The position numbers were made by a program, and so were the translations under genes. Below are positions 30,701 through 40,140 of a stretch of DNA of 64,000 bases, piece after piece. The notes under the pieces were generated by a model. The model saw nothing but the letters and a program-made list of their open reading frames with translations, was not told the DNA's origin and did no database searches. Numbering within the stretch: the stretch's first letter is position 1; each line of letters begins with the position of its first letter. This DNA is from Cynocephalus volans (Eukaryota; Chordata; Mammalia; Dermoptera; Cynocephalidae), in contig NC_084462.1 of assembly GCF_027409185.1 (NCBI RefSeq), forward strand, positions 23,039,577 through 23,103,576, written 5' to 3'.

Positions 30701-32261
30701 TCCTGGGGGCTAAATCCAACGCAGGGGTTAGCCAGAGAGTAAAGATTTTAGGCTTTGCAGTCCACATAAGGTCTCTATAGCACAGTCTTTTTTGAAACAA
30801 CCTTTCAAAAACATAAAAACCATTCTTAGCTCATGGTCACACAAAAACGGTCCGCAAGAAATCCGGCCACTCGCCACAGGAATTGCTAACCCCTGATCTT
30901 ACCTACTACTGATAATTCTTATTTCCCTCACTTTATTTGCTCATGAACTAGTGGTTTTGTGCTCTGACAACAGGCAACATCTAAAAGATCATCAATATTT
31001 AAGAAACATGAGCTCCAATTTCTTCATGTAGAGTGATGCTGAATGGCCAGCCATGTGACATGACCTAACCCAAAGGTCACAGAGTTTTAAAAGCTGGGAT
31101 GACCAGCTTACACCAACTGAGCAATTAACTGTGGGCGAGGCAGTGTTCCAAGTATCTTTCATGCACTAAATTGCTTAATCCTCAGGCCAGAGCACTCTTC
31201 ACTACAACCCTCCGCCTACAAACGAGGTTCAATGCTCTTTCTTCACGTTGTCTCCTTTAAATAACACAGCTACCATAAATGATGAATATTCTTACACCCA
31301 TTTTACAGTTGGGAAAACAGCTTCACTTTCACCTATCCTGATCCCCTCTTCATTTCTCCAGGCTGAGGTTAAGAATATAGAAATTGGGGTAGGACACACA
31401 TGGGTTCATTGAAACCCTACCACTATCAGGCTGTTGTGACTTCAGACAGGTCACACCGTGTCGGACCATTATTTTCCTCATTTTGAAAATGGGATCAACG
31501 TTCCTGACACTGACAGCTTAACGAAGCTACTGTGAAGATCTAGAGCTAAAACATGGTTTGCATATTCAATTAAAAAAAATTAGTGTGCACAGTCGGATGA
31601 GTGTAGAGATTTACACATGCACGTCAACGAAAAGCCTGCTGGTCATGAGGCCATCCTTGCAAATGAAGCTTATTAACCGTGAAGCGTCAGACTCCTAGAT
31701 TAGAATCCCCGCTCAGCCCTCTCATAAGTTGTGACCTTGAACTGGTCACTTCACCTCTGAGCCTATTCAGCATATATGTATCAAACCTTACGTGGTGTCA
31801 GGCACCAGCCTAGACATTATTCACGCTTACAGCTTAGTTTGAGCTTCGGCTTTGGGAAGAAGGATAGAAGCTGCGCATGGGGTTCAAGTGCAAATCGCAT
31901 GGGTCGCGGCGGGGAGGGAAGCAGCAACTCCTTAGCGTATAGAGAGAGCAACACAAAGCCCAAGCCTGGAGGCGCATCCCTCGGCTGCCCTCACCCTCCA
32001 CGCCGCAGCGGGGCGGCGCGGGCCCTATGCAGCAGGAAGCCGCGGCTGGGTGAGCGGAGGAGGATCGGGAGGCGCAGGGCCCTGAAACAAGGGTCCGGCA
32101 CACCTCAGGCGAGACCGCGGCGAAGTCCCTGAGCGAAGGGCAGACGGCTCTGCACCGCCCTCCCCTCCCGGAGCGGCTCTTGGCCCTGGACCCCAGCTCC
32201 TGCCTTCAACACCACGTCCAAACAGCCCTAACCGGGGCCGGCACTCACCGACTGACGCCAT
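24738..32261 (-). CDS. ATP5MF: ATP5MF (ATP5J2), ATP synthase membrane subunit f
   Basis: Small single-pass subunit f of mitochondrial F1Fo-ATP synthase, in the membrane part next to the peripheral stalk in the inner membrane (family knowledge). Four coding exons on the minus strand (32261-32249, 27018-26911, 25663-25547, 24766-24738) sum to 267 bp, or 88 codons plus TGA, the length of the short human isoform. The protein begins MASVVPVKEKKLMDVKLG, continues ELPSWILMRDFSPKGIAGAF and GYYRYYNKYINVKKG, has one membrane segment (about residues 57-78, GVAGLSMVLACYVLFSYCLS), and ends KELKHERRRKYH. All introns are GT-AG and phases close perfectly. It starts in a CpG island and is convergent with CPSF4. 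Confidence 0.96.
25547..25663 (-). CDS. ATP5MF: ATP5MF coding exon 3
   Basis: 117 bp, acceptor tttgcag and donor GTGAGT. Encodes GYYRYYNKYINVKKGG and the transmembrane helix to ...SYKEL. Ends in phase 1. Confidence 0.97.
25664..26910 (-). other. ATP5MF intron 2
   Basis: L2-like fragment around 26120-26250; otherwise no gene or named repeat. The preceding short intron (24767-25546) also holds nothing I can name. Confidence 0.55.
26911..27018 (-). CDS. ATP5MF: ATP5MF coding exon 2
   Basis: 108 bp after acceptor cttccttttcag; donor GTCAGA. Encodes (V)PVKEKKLMDVKLGELPSW...GAFQR. Ends in phase 1. Confidence 0.96.
29114..29212 (+). repeat. Direct repeat, copy A
   Basis: Shares long identical blocks with 30573-30669, such as 'atggttgtggaacaacca' and 'gattttatgacttgaagaag'. 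I estimate about 85% identity by eye. Confidence 0.75.
29640..29790 (+). mobile_element. Old L1M 3' end
   Basis: The pattern 'gttgttaacccctgaagctg ggtaatgagt ... catcacattattg ... tttgaaatcttccctaatc' is the classic old L1 3' UTR tail. Confidence 0.65.
30370..30480 (+). mobile_element. MIR SINE fragment
   Basis: Contains the MIR core (gtagctgtgtgcccttgggc aagttact...) and 'ctcagtttcctcatttgtaa'. Ancient mammal-wide SINE. Confidence 0.8.
30573..30669 (+). repeat. Direct repeat, copy B
   Basis: Second copy of the unit at 29114-29212, about 1.46 kb away in the same orientation. The first part may derive from a MIR/L2 3' end, but the similarity continues beyond it. Confidence 0.75.
30722..30895 (+). 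mobile_element. hAT-type (MER1-group) MITE with perfect 11-bp TIRs
   Basis: Starts CAGGGGTTAGC and ends GCTAACCCCTG, exact inverse complements. The interior has the hAT-Charlie-type stretch 'gattttaggctttgcagtcc' and 'aagaaatccggccac'. No transposase. The flanking 8-mers are only partly alike, so the insertion is old. Confidence 0.8.
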
Positions 32262-32480
32262 CTTGGGGTCCTGGTGTCCGCTGCTCTGAGCAGCCCGAGG
32301 GCTGCTGGGAAGGGAGCGCACGCCCCGGCGGGCGCGGGGAGCGGAGGCTCACGGGAAGCAGGTCAAGACTGGTGCGAGCCTGGGGCCGCAAGAGCGCCAT
32401 GAAGTGAAGGGCTAGGTCCCTTGAAGGCAAATGCGCAGGGACCTCGCAGGTAGCGTGGGTACCTCAGCCTGGGCGCCCTA
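31850..32480 (-). promoter_or_regulatory. ATP5MF: CpG-island promoter of ATP5MF
   Basis: GC- and CpG-rich block around the ATP5MF start codon. Upstream (32262-32480) it contains an ETS-like cgggaag and an NRF1-like half site tgcgcagg, both common in promoters for respiratory-chain genes. No TATA box is clear. The transcription start is unknown. Confidence 0.75.
32249..32261 (-). CDS. ATP5MF: ATP5MF coding exon 1
   Basis: ATGGCGTCAGTCG followed by the strong donor GTGAGT. It gives MASV plus the first base of the next Val codon. The next downstream GT (in CCCCGGTTAGG) would give a longer exon that is out of frame with exon 2. Confidence 0.9.
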
Positions 32481-32759
32481 TCCGAGGAGGCGGGAAGGGA
32501 CCAAAAAGATGGACAAAAAAGGATATCCTGGCTTTGTGACCCTGTTCCCTGTGTTATGAAAAATGAGAGGGATGTATCAAGACTCTTCCTCTCCGCTGTG
32601 CGGGATGGAAGGTAAACTCCAACTCTCGAGGAATTCACAGGCACCAGGAAAAGCTGTCCAGGTTTAGGCTCCAAATAAGTTTGATTCAAGAGCACCTATA
32701 TGTGTCCAGGCCCTGGGCTGGGCTCGGAGGGCAGAAATAAACAAGACCCTAGGGGTAGT

Positions 32760-33400
32760 GTCAAAGATAAATAAAGCTGGACGCTAGTTCAAGTGGTAAG
32801 GACAGATTTTAATCAGTAATATACTTTTGCAATAGGGAAAAAGAGTACAGCGTGCATTGCACTCAACTTCGGTTTGTACACAGGTGAATAGGCTTTTTAA
32901 AGGGAGAATGATGGAATAGGGGGAGGGTTAGCAGGGGCTGGGTGGAATCAGGGAAATGAAAAATTACAAAAAGGAATGGGGATTGATCTTTGTGAAACCC
33001 ATCTGGGTTTGGTAACTGGTGGTTATGGAAGTTAGGCTCCTGCTCTTCCACAGAGGTTAGGAGACTGGGGTCCTACCCTCATGTGTTGGCCGGAACAAAC
33101 AGGAAATTCTCTGCAGCTTTGAGCTTTCTCAGGCAGGCACTTTAAGGAGGGATGGATGGGGGATTGGGTGATTCAAGGGATGTGGTCTTGAGCTGTTAGA
33201 AACTATGTTAGTTTTTATTCAAATCTTCATAGGCCCAAGGCTGAGACCTATTTCAGAAAGGGCTTAGAGGAGCCTGTCTGGAGTATGGTCAAGGAGAGAG
33301 TCTTTGTCAGTCCACAGCTCCAGCACTTCTTTCTGCCACAGTGATGCCTCACCACCATCTTGTTTGTTCTGGAGAGGACATGATCTGGTATAGATAATGA
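32760..33400 (-). mobile_element. Possible ERV LTR, unassigned
   Basis: A moderately complex, repeat-like block starting 'gataaataaagctggacg' with U5-like features when read on the minus strand. No flanking duplication or family match is certain. Confidence 0.3.
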
Positions 33401-33424
33401 AGGCCTCAAATAACTGGGCTCCTT

Positions 33425-33545
33425 TCCTGGTTCACTAATCTCACCTGAGCAAGATGCTTTGACTCTGAATCTCAGTTTCCTCCTCTATAAAATAGGGATA
33501 TGACACTTACCAGACACCCTTGTTGTAGGAATTAAAGGAAACAAT
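33425..33545 (+). mobile_element. MIR SINE fragment
   Basis: 'gaatctcagtttcctcctct ataaaataggg' with upstream 'gagcaagatgctttgactct' is the MIR 3' half. An L2-like fragment follows at about 33660-33990. Confidence 0.7.
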
Positions 33546-34009
33546 GTGTGTGTGAAAGTAAAGGATTAAGAACTGAGTGGGTATTAGAAATTGGACGAGT
33601 GAGCTGATAGCTTGATCAGGAGGGTGACTTGGGGGAGTTAATGATCACACTTGTCTTTTGTCAGTCATTTATTCATTTGCCAAATAAACACTGCTCTGTA
33701 CTGGGCCCTGGGGACATAGAAGTCAACCAGACATGGCCTCTGTGCTCTATGATACCCTGGTATTACACAGGTGACTGATGTGTAAACAGGTGAGAGCATA
33801 GCAATGTAGAAGGTGCGCAGCAGGGAGCCCTGAATTCCTTGGTGAGGGGGAAGTCTGGGAGGGCTTTAGAGAAGAGGTGCTTATCTGAGCTGCGTTTGGA
33901 AAAACGAAAAGGTGGTTGCCCAAGTAGAAAGGTAATGAAGAGCACTCCAGGCACCAGAAACCACGTGTGCAAAGGTGTAGAGGACTATGGTGACATGGTG
34001 AATTTGGGA

Positions 34010-34120
34010 CAGAATGGCAGTGGTTGGGAAATTATAGCTTAATGGGTACAGAGTTTCTGTTTATGATGATGAAAAAGTTCTGGAGACGGATGGTGGTGAT
34101 GGTTGCACAACCAAAAATTA
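34010..34120 (+). mobile_element. Old L1M 3' end fragment
   Basis: 'gatgaaaaagttctggagac gg...ggtggtgatggttgcacaac' is a common old L1 3' UTR motif. Confidence 0.6.
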
Positions 34121-34461
34121 CCATATGTCCAAGGAAATCCTCTGCGAAAGACAGAAACCAACTCAAGGACAAAACAACATGGCAACCTTTCCTTGGTCTC
34201 CAAAATGTAACCTAAACTAAAGATCAATGTTGGGAAGATGGGGGCAGATGAGAAGGTTGCACATGGGTGGTGGGTGTACAAGGGATGAAAAAGACCGAAT
34301 TGCATGCATGGCATTTAGAAATATGGAGATATGTACTCAAAAGCAAAACTGTCGGAAGTAGATAATGGTGGGGAAGGAGAGATGAGGGGGAGAGGGCAGA
34401 TAGGACATTGCTGCTTGTGGCAGTAAATGTAAATTAATTGACTGTTTATACCCTGCATGGG

Positions 34462-34891
34462 TGTAGTGGATTGAATTATGTCCACCAAAACTCACTGAAG
34501 CTTGAATTGTGTCCCCCAAGTTTTACGTATTAGAAACTTAGCCCCCTCTGTGAGTGTTAAGAGGGTGGGAAATCCTATTATCGTAATTGAAAGGTGGGGC
34601 CTTGAAGAGGTGATTGGATTGTAGGACCATGTAGTAGTGAATGGATTAAAAATGGTAGTCAGGGCATGGTTCTGAGGGCTTTAAAAGGGGAGCATGAAGA
34701 GTCTGTCTCTCTCTCTGCTCTCTCTGCTTCCACCATCTGGCAATGTGAGACCCCTGGGTCACTGTTGCCACCACCAGATGGACTTTGGACTTCCCAGCCT
34801 CAGAAACTGTAAGCAATAAATTTCGTTTTCTTTGTAAATCACTGAGTTTCAAGTATTTTGTTATAAGCAACAGAAACAGACTAATACGACA
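34462..34891 (+). mobile_element. MaLR-like solo LTR, copy 1
   Basis: About 430 bp, starting TGTAGTGGATTGAATTATG, with 'cagatggactttggacttcc', poly(A) signal in gcaataaatttc, and a terminal gactaatac. The layout resembles mammalian MaLR LTRs (THE1/MST type) with a different sequence. No internal gag/pol is adjacent. Two more copies are at 43408 and 58820. Confidence 0.75.
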
Positions 34892-36890
34892 GGTAATTTG
34901 ATTAAATTTTAAAAGAAATAAAGAATGTAAAGTATCACACAGAGTGGGATGCTTAATGAATGATACTGATTGGTACTTCTGACATTACCAAGGGAAACTT
35001 ACCCTTATCTCTGATAAACACATGCGTGCAAAAAAGAGCTCCAATTCATAAATCTTTCTACTTGTTCCTTCCCAACTACTGTTCTTCCTTTTTACTCTGA
35101 TTGGAATAGATATATAAAGCTAGAGATACATGTAGATATGGACACAGAATGCATATGGAAATACAGATAAATACAGGCCACAAAAGATAAAAAGAATTCA
35201 TTCTTGAATATGATGTTCTGTAATAAACCATAGCAAAGGTTAACAACAATATAATATTTTTCTTACCTAATTCTTCAACTTGATTCCTTTTGGTGATTTT
35301 TAAAATTTTCACATTGTCAGATTTCACCCTTGCCTGCTTTTGGATATTTATCATTCTCGTTTTATATTTTTGATCCATCCATTCTAAGACTTCTGCTTCC
35401 CATGTCAAATGCTGTCCAGTCCTGCTTCTCTTGTGAGTTAGCTGTGTTGCTTGGCTGCCTCTTCTGGTGGCTTCTGAGCTCTTCTTTCCTCCACCATCCC
35501 CCAGGGTATCACTTACTGTGGTAGATATATTGAGCAGGATGGAGGTCAGACCCTGTTATGTGTCAAGCAATGGTGAGTTCAAGGAAGAGGAAGCGAGGAG
35601 CCTCTGGGCAGAGGCTGTAGCCCACAAAAACCCTGTGGTGGCTCACATTTGGAGTCTTAGACTCCAACTCTAAGGAAGTGTGCAGGCCAGGGCTTCCCCT
35701 TCAAGATCCTGGGAAGCAGCTGCACTGGGTCTTGGAGAAGGGAAGATGAGGTCTGATTGCTGGGCACATTAGTTCCCACCTGGTATCTCTGATTTCTCAT
35801 CCAGCAGGGCTTTTGTGCTGCTCAGACTATAACGCTGTTGACAACCTCATCGGTGGCCTGGGCCTTTGTCACTGATTCCTGCTGGTAAGTGAGAGATATG
35901 CAAAGATTTTCCTAAGGCAATGGCTAAGAAGGGCCCAGACCAGAAATGCAAACATTTCTTTGCCTTCTTTCACAGCTGCAAGAGTGGCTCCTGCTCTAGG
36001 CTGCAGCTGCCACACCTCCCCCCCCCACCCTCCAGAGGTTTCTCGTGATTGTGGGTCTGCTGGTTCCTGGGTTCCATGTTTTCTTTTACAGAATTTTGAG
36101 CGACAGATTTTACAGGACAGAGCCAGAAGCCTGTTAATTCACCAGTGCAGCAGGATCTGGACCTCCTCTTTGTGGTTGCAATTGTATTTAATATTGCAAA
36201 TATTTGGCACAGCTCTGACAAATGCAGGGGACCCCAGGATGAGTGACTCCTGAGCCCTGCCCTCATGGGACACTGGGGGTACTCTGTGCCTTTTCCTTAC
36301 TCAGAATCTCAGCCACCAGTCCACCCTGAGTAGCCAGCCTGCCCCCAGAAGTCACTTTCTAAGGCCCAGCTCTGCCTGTGGCCCTCCCAGGCTGAAGCAG
36401 CTTCCAGGTCCCCATGGCCACCAGTCTAAGTCTGCAATGCATTTCAACTCGTGATGCCTCTGCTGGTTTTCAGGGTCACTGTCTGGCCTCACCCTCCCTC
36501 TCGAGCTTTACCTCCACTGCACCTCAGAACTTTCTTTGTGCCCATCATGCTGGTCTTTGTGCACCTCCACTAAACCCTGTTTTGTTTAAACCCTCACCTT
36601 CCTCCCGTCTTTAAATTCCAAACTGTGCATGCCTCAAGCCTACATCAGGGGAGCTTTCCCTGAAGGGACTCCTTGAGTCACGGACCAGACTTAGAAACCC
36701 CTGAGCCCTCCATAAACTCCGTACTAACATGATAGGAAGTTTTAGAGCTGTGACCTACTCCATCATGTCCTGCTCATCCCATGGCCAGGCCCAGCTCAGG
36801 ACTGAGATTCAGTGTGTCATGGTGGGGGCGGGGTGAGAGGTTGGGGGATGGACTAAACTTTAGCACATTGCTAATTCTCTCTTTTTTTTT
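34892..36890. other. Intergenic, no gene recognised
   Basis: ORFs of 60-110 codons exist without family similarity or splice context. The AT-rich part (34900-35400) and the more GC-rich part (35400-36850) show no repeat I can name firmly. Confidence 0.5.
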
Positions 36891-37047
36891 TTTAAGTGAC
36901 CGGTAAGGGGATCTTAACCCTTGGCTTGGTGTTGTCAGCACCACGCTCTCCCAAGTAAGCCAACCGGCCATCCCTATATAGGGATCCAAACCCGTGGCCT
37001 TGGTGTTATCAGCACCGCACTCTCCCGAGTGAGCCACGGGCTGGCCC
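36885..37047 (-). mobile_element. Dimeric tRNA-derived SINE (CYN-like)
   Basis: On the minus strand: unit 1 ggccagcccgtggctcactc...gtgttatcagcacc type loop, unit 2 gatggccggttggcttactt..., then a poly-A tail (poly-T at 36883-36895 on plus). Each unit is tRNA-derived and there is no unrelated 3' body. Confidence 0.85.
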
Positions 37048-37644
37048 CTTACTTAGGATTTAAATGCATCCCTTCAATCGGGATATGAAAGAAAGTTCTG
37101 GATATAAGCCAGCTGTCGTGAACCGAGAGCAAAAAAACCCACATCAGCAGAAATGAAGATAGCCGTGTACTCACCAGATTAACACTGCGCCAGCCCCGTT
37201 TCCCCTTCATTTTAAACTTCTGTCCTTTACACTCTGCAGAGGAGATGGCAGCGCCCCACCCTCCATCCCCACCCCTCGGGCTCCAGGGCAGCCTGAGCTC
37301 AACACCTCCCATCCCAGAGGAGGGGGCCAAATGTAAGAGGAGGGTCCTGCTTCTTTCGGGAGAGTGGCCATGTGCTGCTCCGCCTCAAGGACACTTTCCC
37401 CCCTGGGACTATGGGGCAGTTTGGGGGCAAAAGCAGAAGTATGGGATCCCTTCACCCTGAGCAAGTGAATTTTCCTCTTTGTACAAGAGCAGGTCAGCCC
37501 TTGCTTTTCACTGTTTAATCCAACGGAAGCAGCTGAGTTTTTTCCCCATCTCTCTGTCGTAGATATACCCACTTTGTATGAAATGAAGATGGTCCGAGCC
37601 CCTACCCCCACCACCCCCCAAAAAACCTAGAAGTTTCTTTGGGT

Positions 37645-37670
37645 TTTTTTTTTTTTTTTTTTTTTTTTTA
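37645..37670 (+). repeat. Poly-T tract
   Basis: Run of about 27 T following gggtt. No recognisable retrogene is attached on either side. Confidence 0.8.
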
Positions 37671-37879
37671 AGGCGATTGCCTTGACACCAGAGTGATTCG
37701 AAAACACACTTTCGGATGCCCAGGCCGGTGTGCAAACGTTTTCAACACAGGACATTTCTGTGTATTTGATGCGTGTCTCAGTTGCGTAGTTCACTATTAT
37801 TCCTGAGTGCAGACGGTTCGGGATTCCTTCCGAGTTTCTTGTCCGTTTATTACAGGGATATCCAAAGTACAACGAAAAG

Positions 37880-38270
37880 CTGGATAAAGTGGATGTAGTA
37901 CAGGGTTGGGGAGCTCGGGGAGTGGCTTTCGCAATCCAGGAACAGCCCGCCCGCCCGGGGGGGGGTGCTCTCCTGGGAGCAGCGCGGGTGGCCCGCCCCT
38001 TTCTCCAGGGCTTGAGGTTCCAGCAGCCACTGGGCCAAAAGTGAGGTGGGACGGCGAGCAGTTCCCTTTGACACTGGAGCGTCCTAAGGATCAGCAGCCG
38101 CCAAGGGAAATCCTACCTGCCAGGGAAAGTGGGAGGGAGGGAAAGTCTGTTGTCTTCCTGCAGCGCGCGATGGGCGCGTGCAGTGTTCTTAGCTGGAGCA
38201 GGTCCGACTTGGACGACTCAAAAGTGAGCGGCCTGGGGACGGTGCTGCTGGCCCGACCTCTCGTCTCTAT
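37880..38270. promoter_or_regulatory. Orphan GC/CpG-rich block
   Basis: A GC-rich patch (gcccgcccgcccgggggggg, gcgcgcgatgggcgcgtgca) stands out from its AT-rich surroundings. It could be a promoter or first exon of a downstream plus-strand gene. In human, ZNF789 follows ATP5MF here. No KRAB or zinc-finger exon is visible in the window, so the assignment stays open. Confidence 0.35.
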
Positions 38271-38806
38271 CCCTCCCCACGTTCACGGTCTTGCAGCACC
38301 GACTCCCCGTGTCATCTGCCTGAGGGTCATGTTTGACCCTCCCTCCCTTCAGTGCCTTCCAGTGCCTGGAACTTACTTGGAGCCCTGACTGTCCCCAACT
38401 TCTGTGATAGGAAATGGGGCTCTGCTGTGGAAATCCAGTCTGTGTGCGCTGCTTCGCTTCCGGAGGTTTTCTCCTCTGCAGATCAACTCTAAGAGCAGTC
38501 TTCCTCATGTATTTCACAGATGTATGCATAATCCTAACAAGATGCAAACGCACACGACGTGCACCAAGCACTGTGCTAGGAACTGGGACATGTCAGAGAA
38601 TAAATAGACAAGGCTTAGGCTCTCACGGAAAGGTGACAATTTCATAACATATTTGATGAGACTTTGACACATGACAAGCACAACACAAAGGGAAGAGTGA
38701 GGGGTCGATGTCAGGATGGGGATTCTCTTACTTCAGCCCTTCACGCAAAAGTGCACATGAGGAAGACTTTATTTTACCCTATTTTTAAAAGAGGGTAATA
38801 GCTAGT

Positions 38807-38828
38807 TGTTGTTGTTGTTGTTATTGTT
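38807..38828 (+). repeat. GTT-rich microsatellite
   Basis: Short imperfect (GTT)n run, about seven units. Confidence 0.75.
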
Positions 38829-38849
38829 GATTTTTAAAGAGTAAAATAT

Positions 38850-38946
38850 GGGGCCGGCCTGTGGCTCACTTGGGAGAGTGTGGTGCTGACAATACCAAGT
38901 CAAGGGTTAAGATCCCCTTACCAGTCGTATTTAAAAAAAAAAAAAA
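38850..38946 (+). mobile_element. tRNA-derived SINE monomer with A-tail
   Basis: gggccggcctgtggctcact...gatccccttaccagtcg, then A15. The flanks carry AGTAAAATAT (38840-38849 and 38947-38956). Confidence 0.8.
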
Positions 38947-38975
38947 AGTAAAATATATTTTTTAAAAGAAATGAT

Positions 38976-39064
38976 GCTGGCCTGTTAGCTCACTCGAGAG
39001 AGCATGGTGCTGATAACACCACTGTCAATTTTTCAGATCGCCTTACAGGCCAGCTGCCAAAAAT
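38976..39064 (+). mobile_element. tRNA-derived SINE monomer
   Basis: gctggcctgttagctcactc...catggtgctgataacacc, A-rich end caaaaatgaatgaatga. It lies only 30 bp after another copy of the same family. Confidence 0.75.
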
Positions 39065-39304
39065 GAATGAATGACTAGATGAATGAAAAAGTGTTGTCAA
39101 ATACAGGAAATTATGATGCAAAAACCTAAAATTATTCATAATCAAACCTCTCAGAAAAAAAATCAAGGATGTTGTGATGATGTACAAATTCCCTGGTATT
39201 TTTCTATGTCTATATATCCTTGAATGTTACTCTTTTGTAAACTTTTTTTGTAAAATCATTTTCCCATCAATAGTGTACTGACAGGTATTGCCTGTAAATT
39301 CGAT

Positions 39305-40140
39305 GTGCATTTTTAAAACAGCTTTATTGAAAAATAATTCACACACAATTCAATTCACTTTACATAAGTGTATAATTAATGGATTTTAGTATATTCGCAG
39401 AGTTGTACAGCCATCACCACAATCAATTATAGAACTTCTATAGGACCTCCTTCTTCTATTAGCAGTCACTCCCCGCTGCCTCCCACTGAACCCCGCCTCA
39501 GCCATAAGCAACCTTTAGTCTACTTTCTGTCTGTATAGATTTGCCTATTCTGGACATTTTATAGGAGTATAAAGAGAACCATTCAATATATGGTCTTTTG
39601 TGACAGATTTCTTCACTTAGCATAATGTTTTCAGGGTTTATCCATATGGTTGCAGCATGTTTTACTAGTCCATTCCTTCTTACTGCTCAATAGTATTCCT
39701 TTTGTACGGATGTATCACCTTTTATTTATCCATTCATCAGTGGATGGCCATTTAGTTTCTTTCCATTCTTTGCTGTAATGAACAATGCTTTTTTTTTTTT
39801 TAAAGATGACCGGTAAGGGGATCTTAACCCTTGACGTGGTGTTGTCAGCACCACGCTCACCCAGTGAGCCAACCAGCCATCCCTATATGGGATCCGAACC
39901 CTTGGCCTTGGTGTTATCAGCACCGCGCTCTCCCGAGTGAGCCACAGGGCCGGCCCCTGAGCAATGCTGATACAAACATTCATGTGAAAGAGTTTGTGTG
40001 GACATAAATTTTCATTTCTCCAAAATATATAGCTAGGAGTGGATAGTGCGTATTATTGATGGTTACATTGTATTTCATCCAATTGATGTACACATCTTCT
40101 CATAAGTACAATGTACTCAGTTTCATTATTTCCTGCTATT
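39305..40140 (-). mobile_element. Old L1 (L1M) 3' end, antisense, interrupted by a SINE
   Basis: Reads antisense L1 3' UTR: 'aacagctttattgaaaaata attcacac', 'gtacagccatcaccacaatc', 'cacttagcataatgttttca gg'. A dimeric SINE sits at 39789-39956. No ORF is intact. Confidence 0.75.
39789..39956 (-). mobile_element. Dimeric tRNA-derived SINE inserted in old L1
   Basis: Minus-strand order: unit with gggccggccctgtggctcac, then the 'gatggctggttggctcactg' unit, 'aagatccccttaccggtcat', and a poly-A tail. Short flanking similarity is gaacaatgct / gagcaatgct. Confidence 0.85.

Larger units (their letters stand above)
27019..32248 (-). other. ATP5MF intron 1
   Basis: 5.2 kb with MIR/L2 fossils (about 28465-28590, 30370-30480, 31380-31500), an A run (28924-28940), an L1M 3' end (29640-29790), a pair of about 98-bp direct repeats (29114-29212 and 30573-30669) and a hAT element (30722-30895). 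No coding signal is visible. Confidence 0.65.

Noticed and set aside
31776-32321. Coding ORFs on both strands in the ATP5MF CpG island
   Set aside because: Long open frames are expected in GC-rich promoters; only the 13-bp ATP5MF exon 1 is supported.
37906-38388. A 160-codon ORF in a CpG-rich block
   Set aside because: Pro/Gly-rich translation typical of GC-rich DNA, with no domain and no splice support; kept only as an orphan CpG-rich block.
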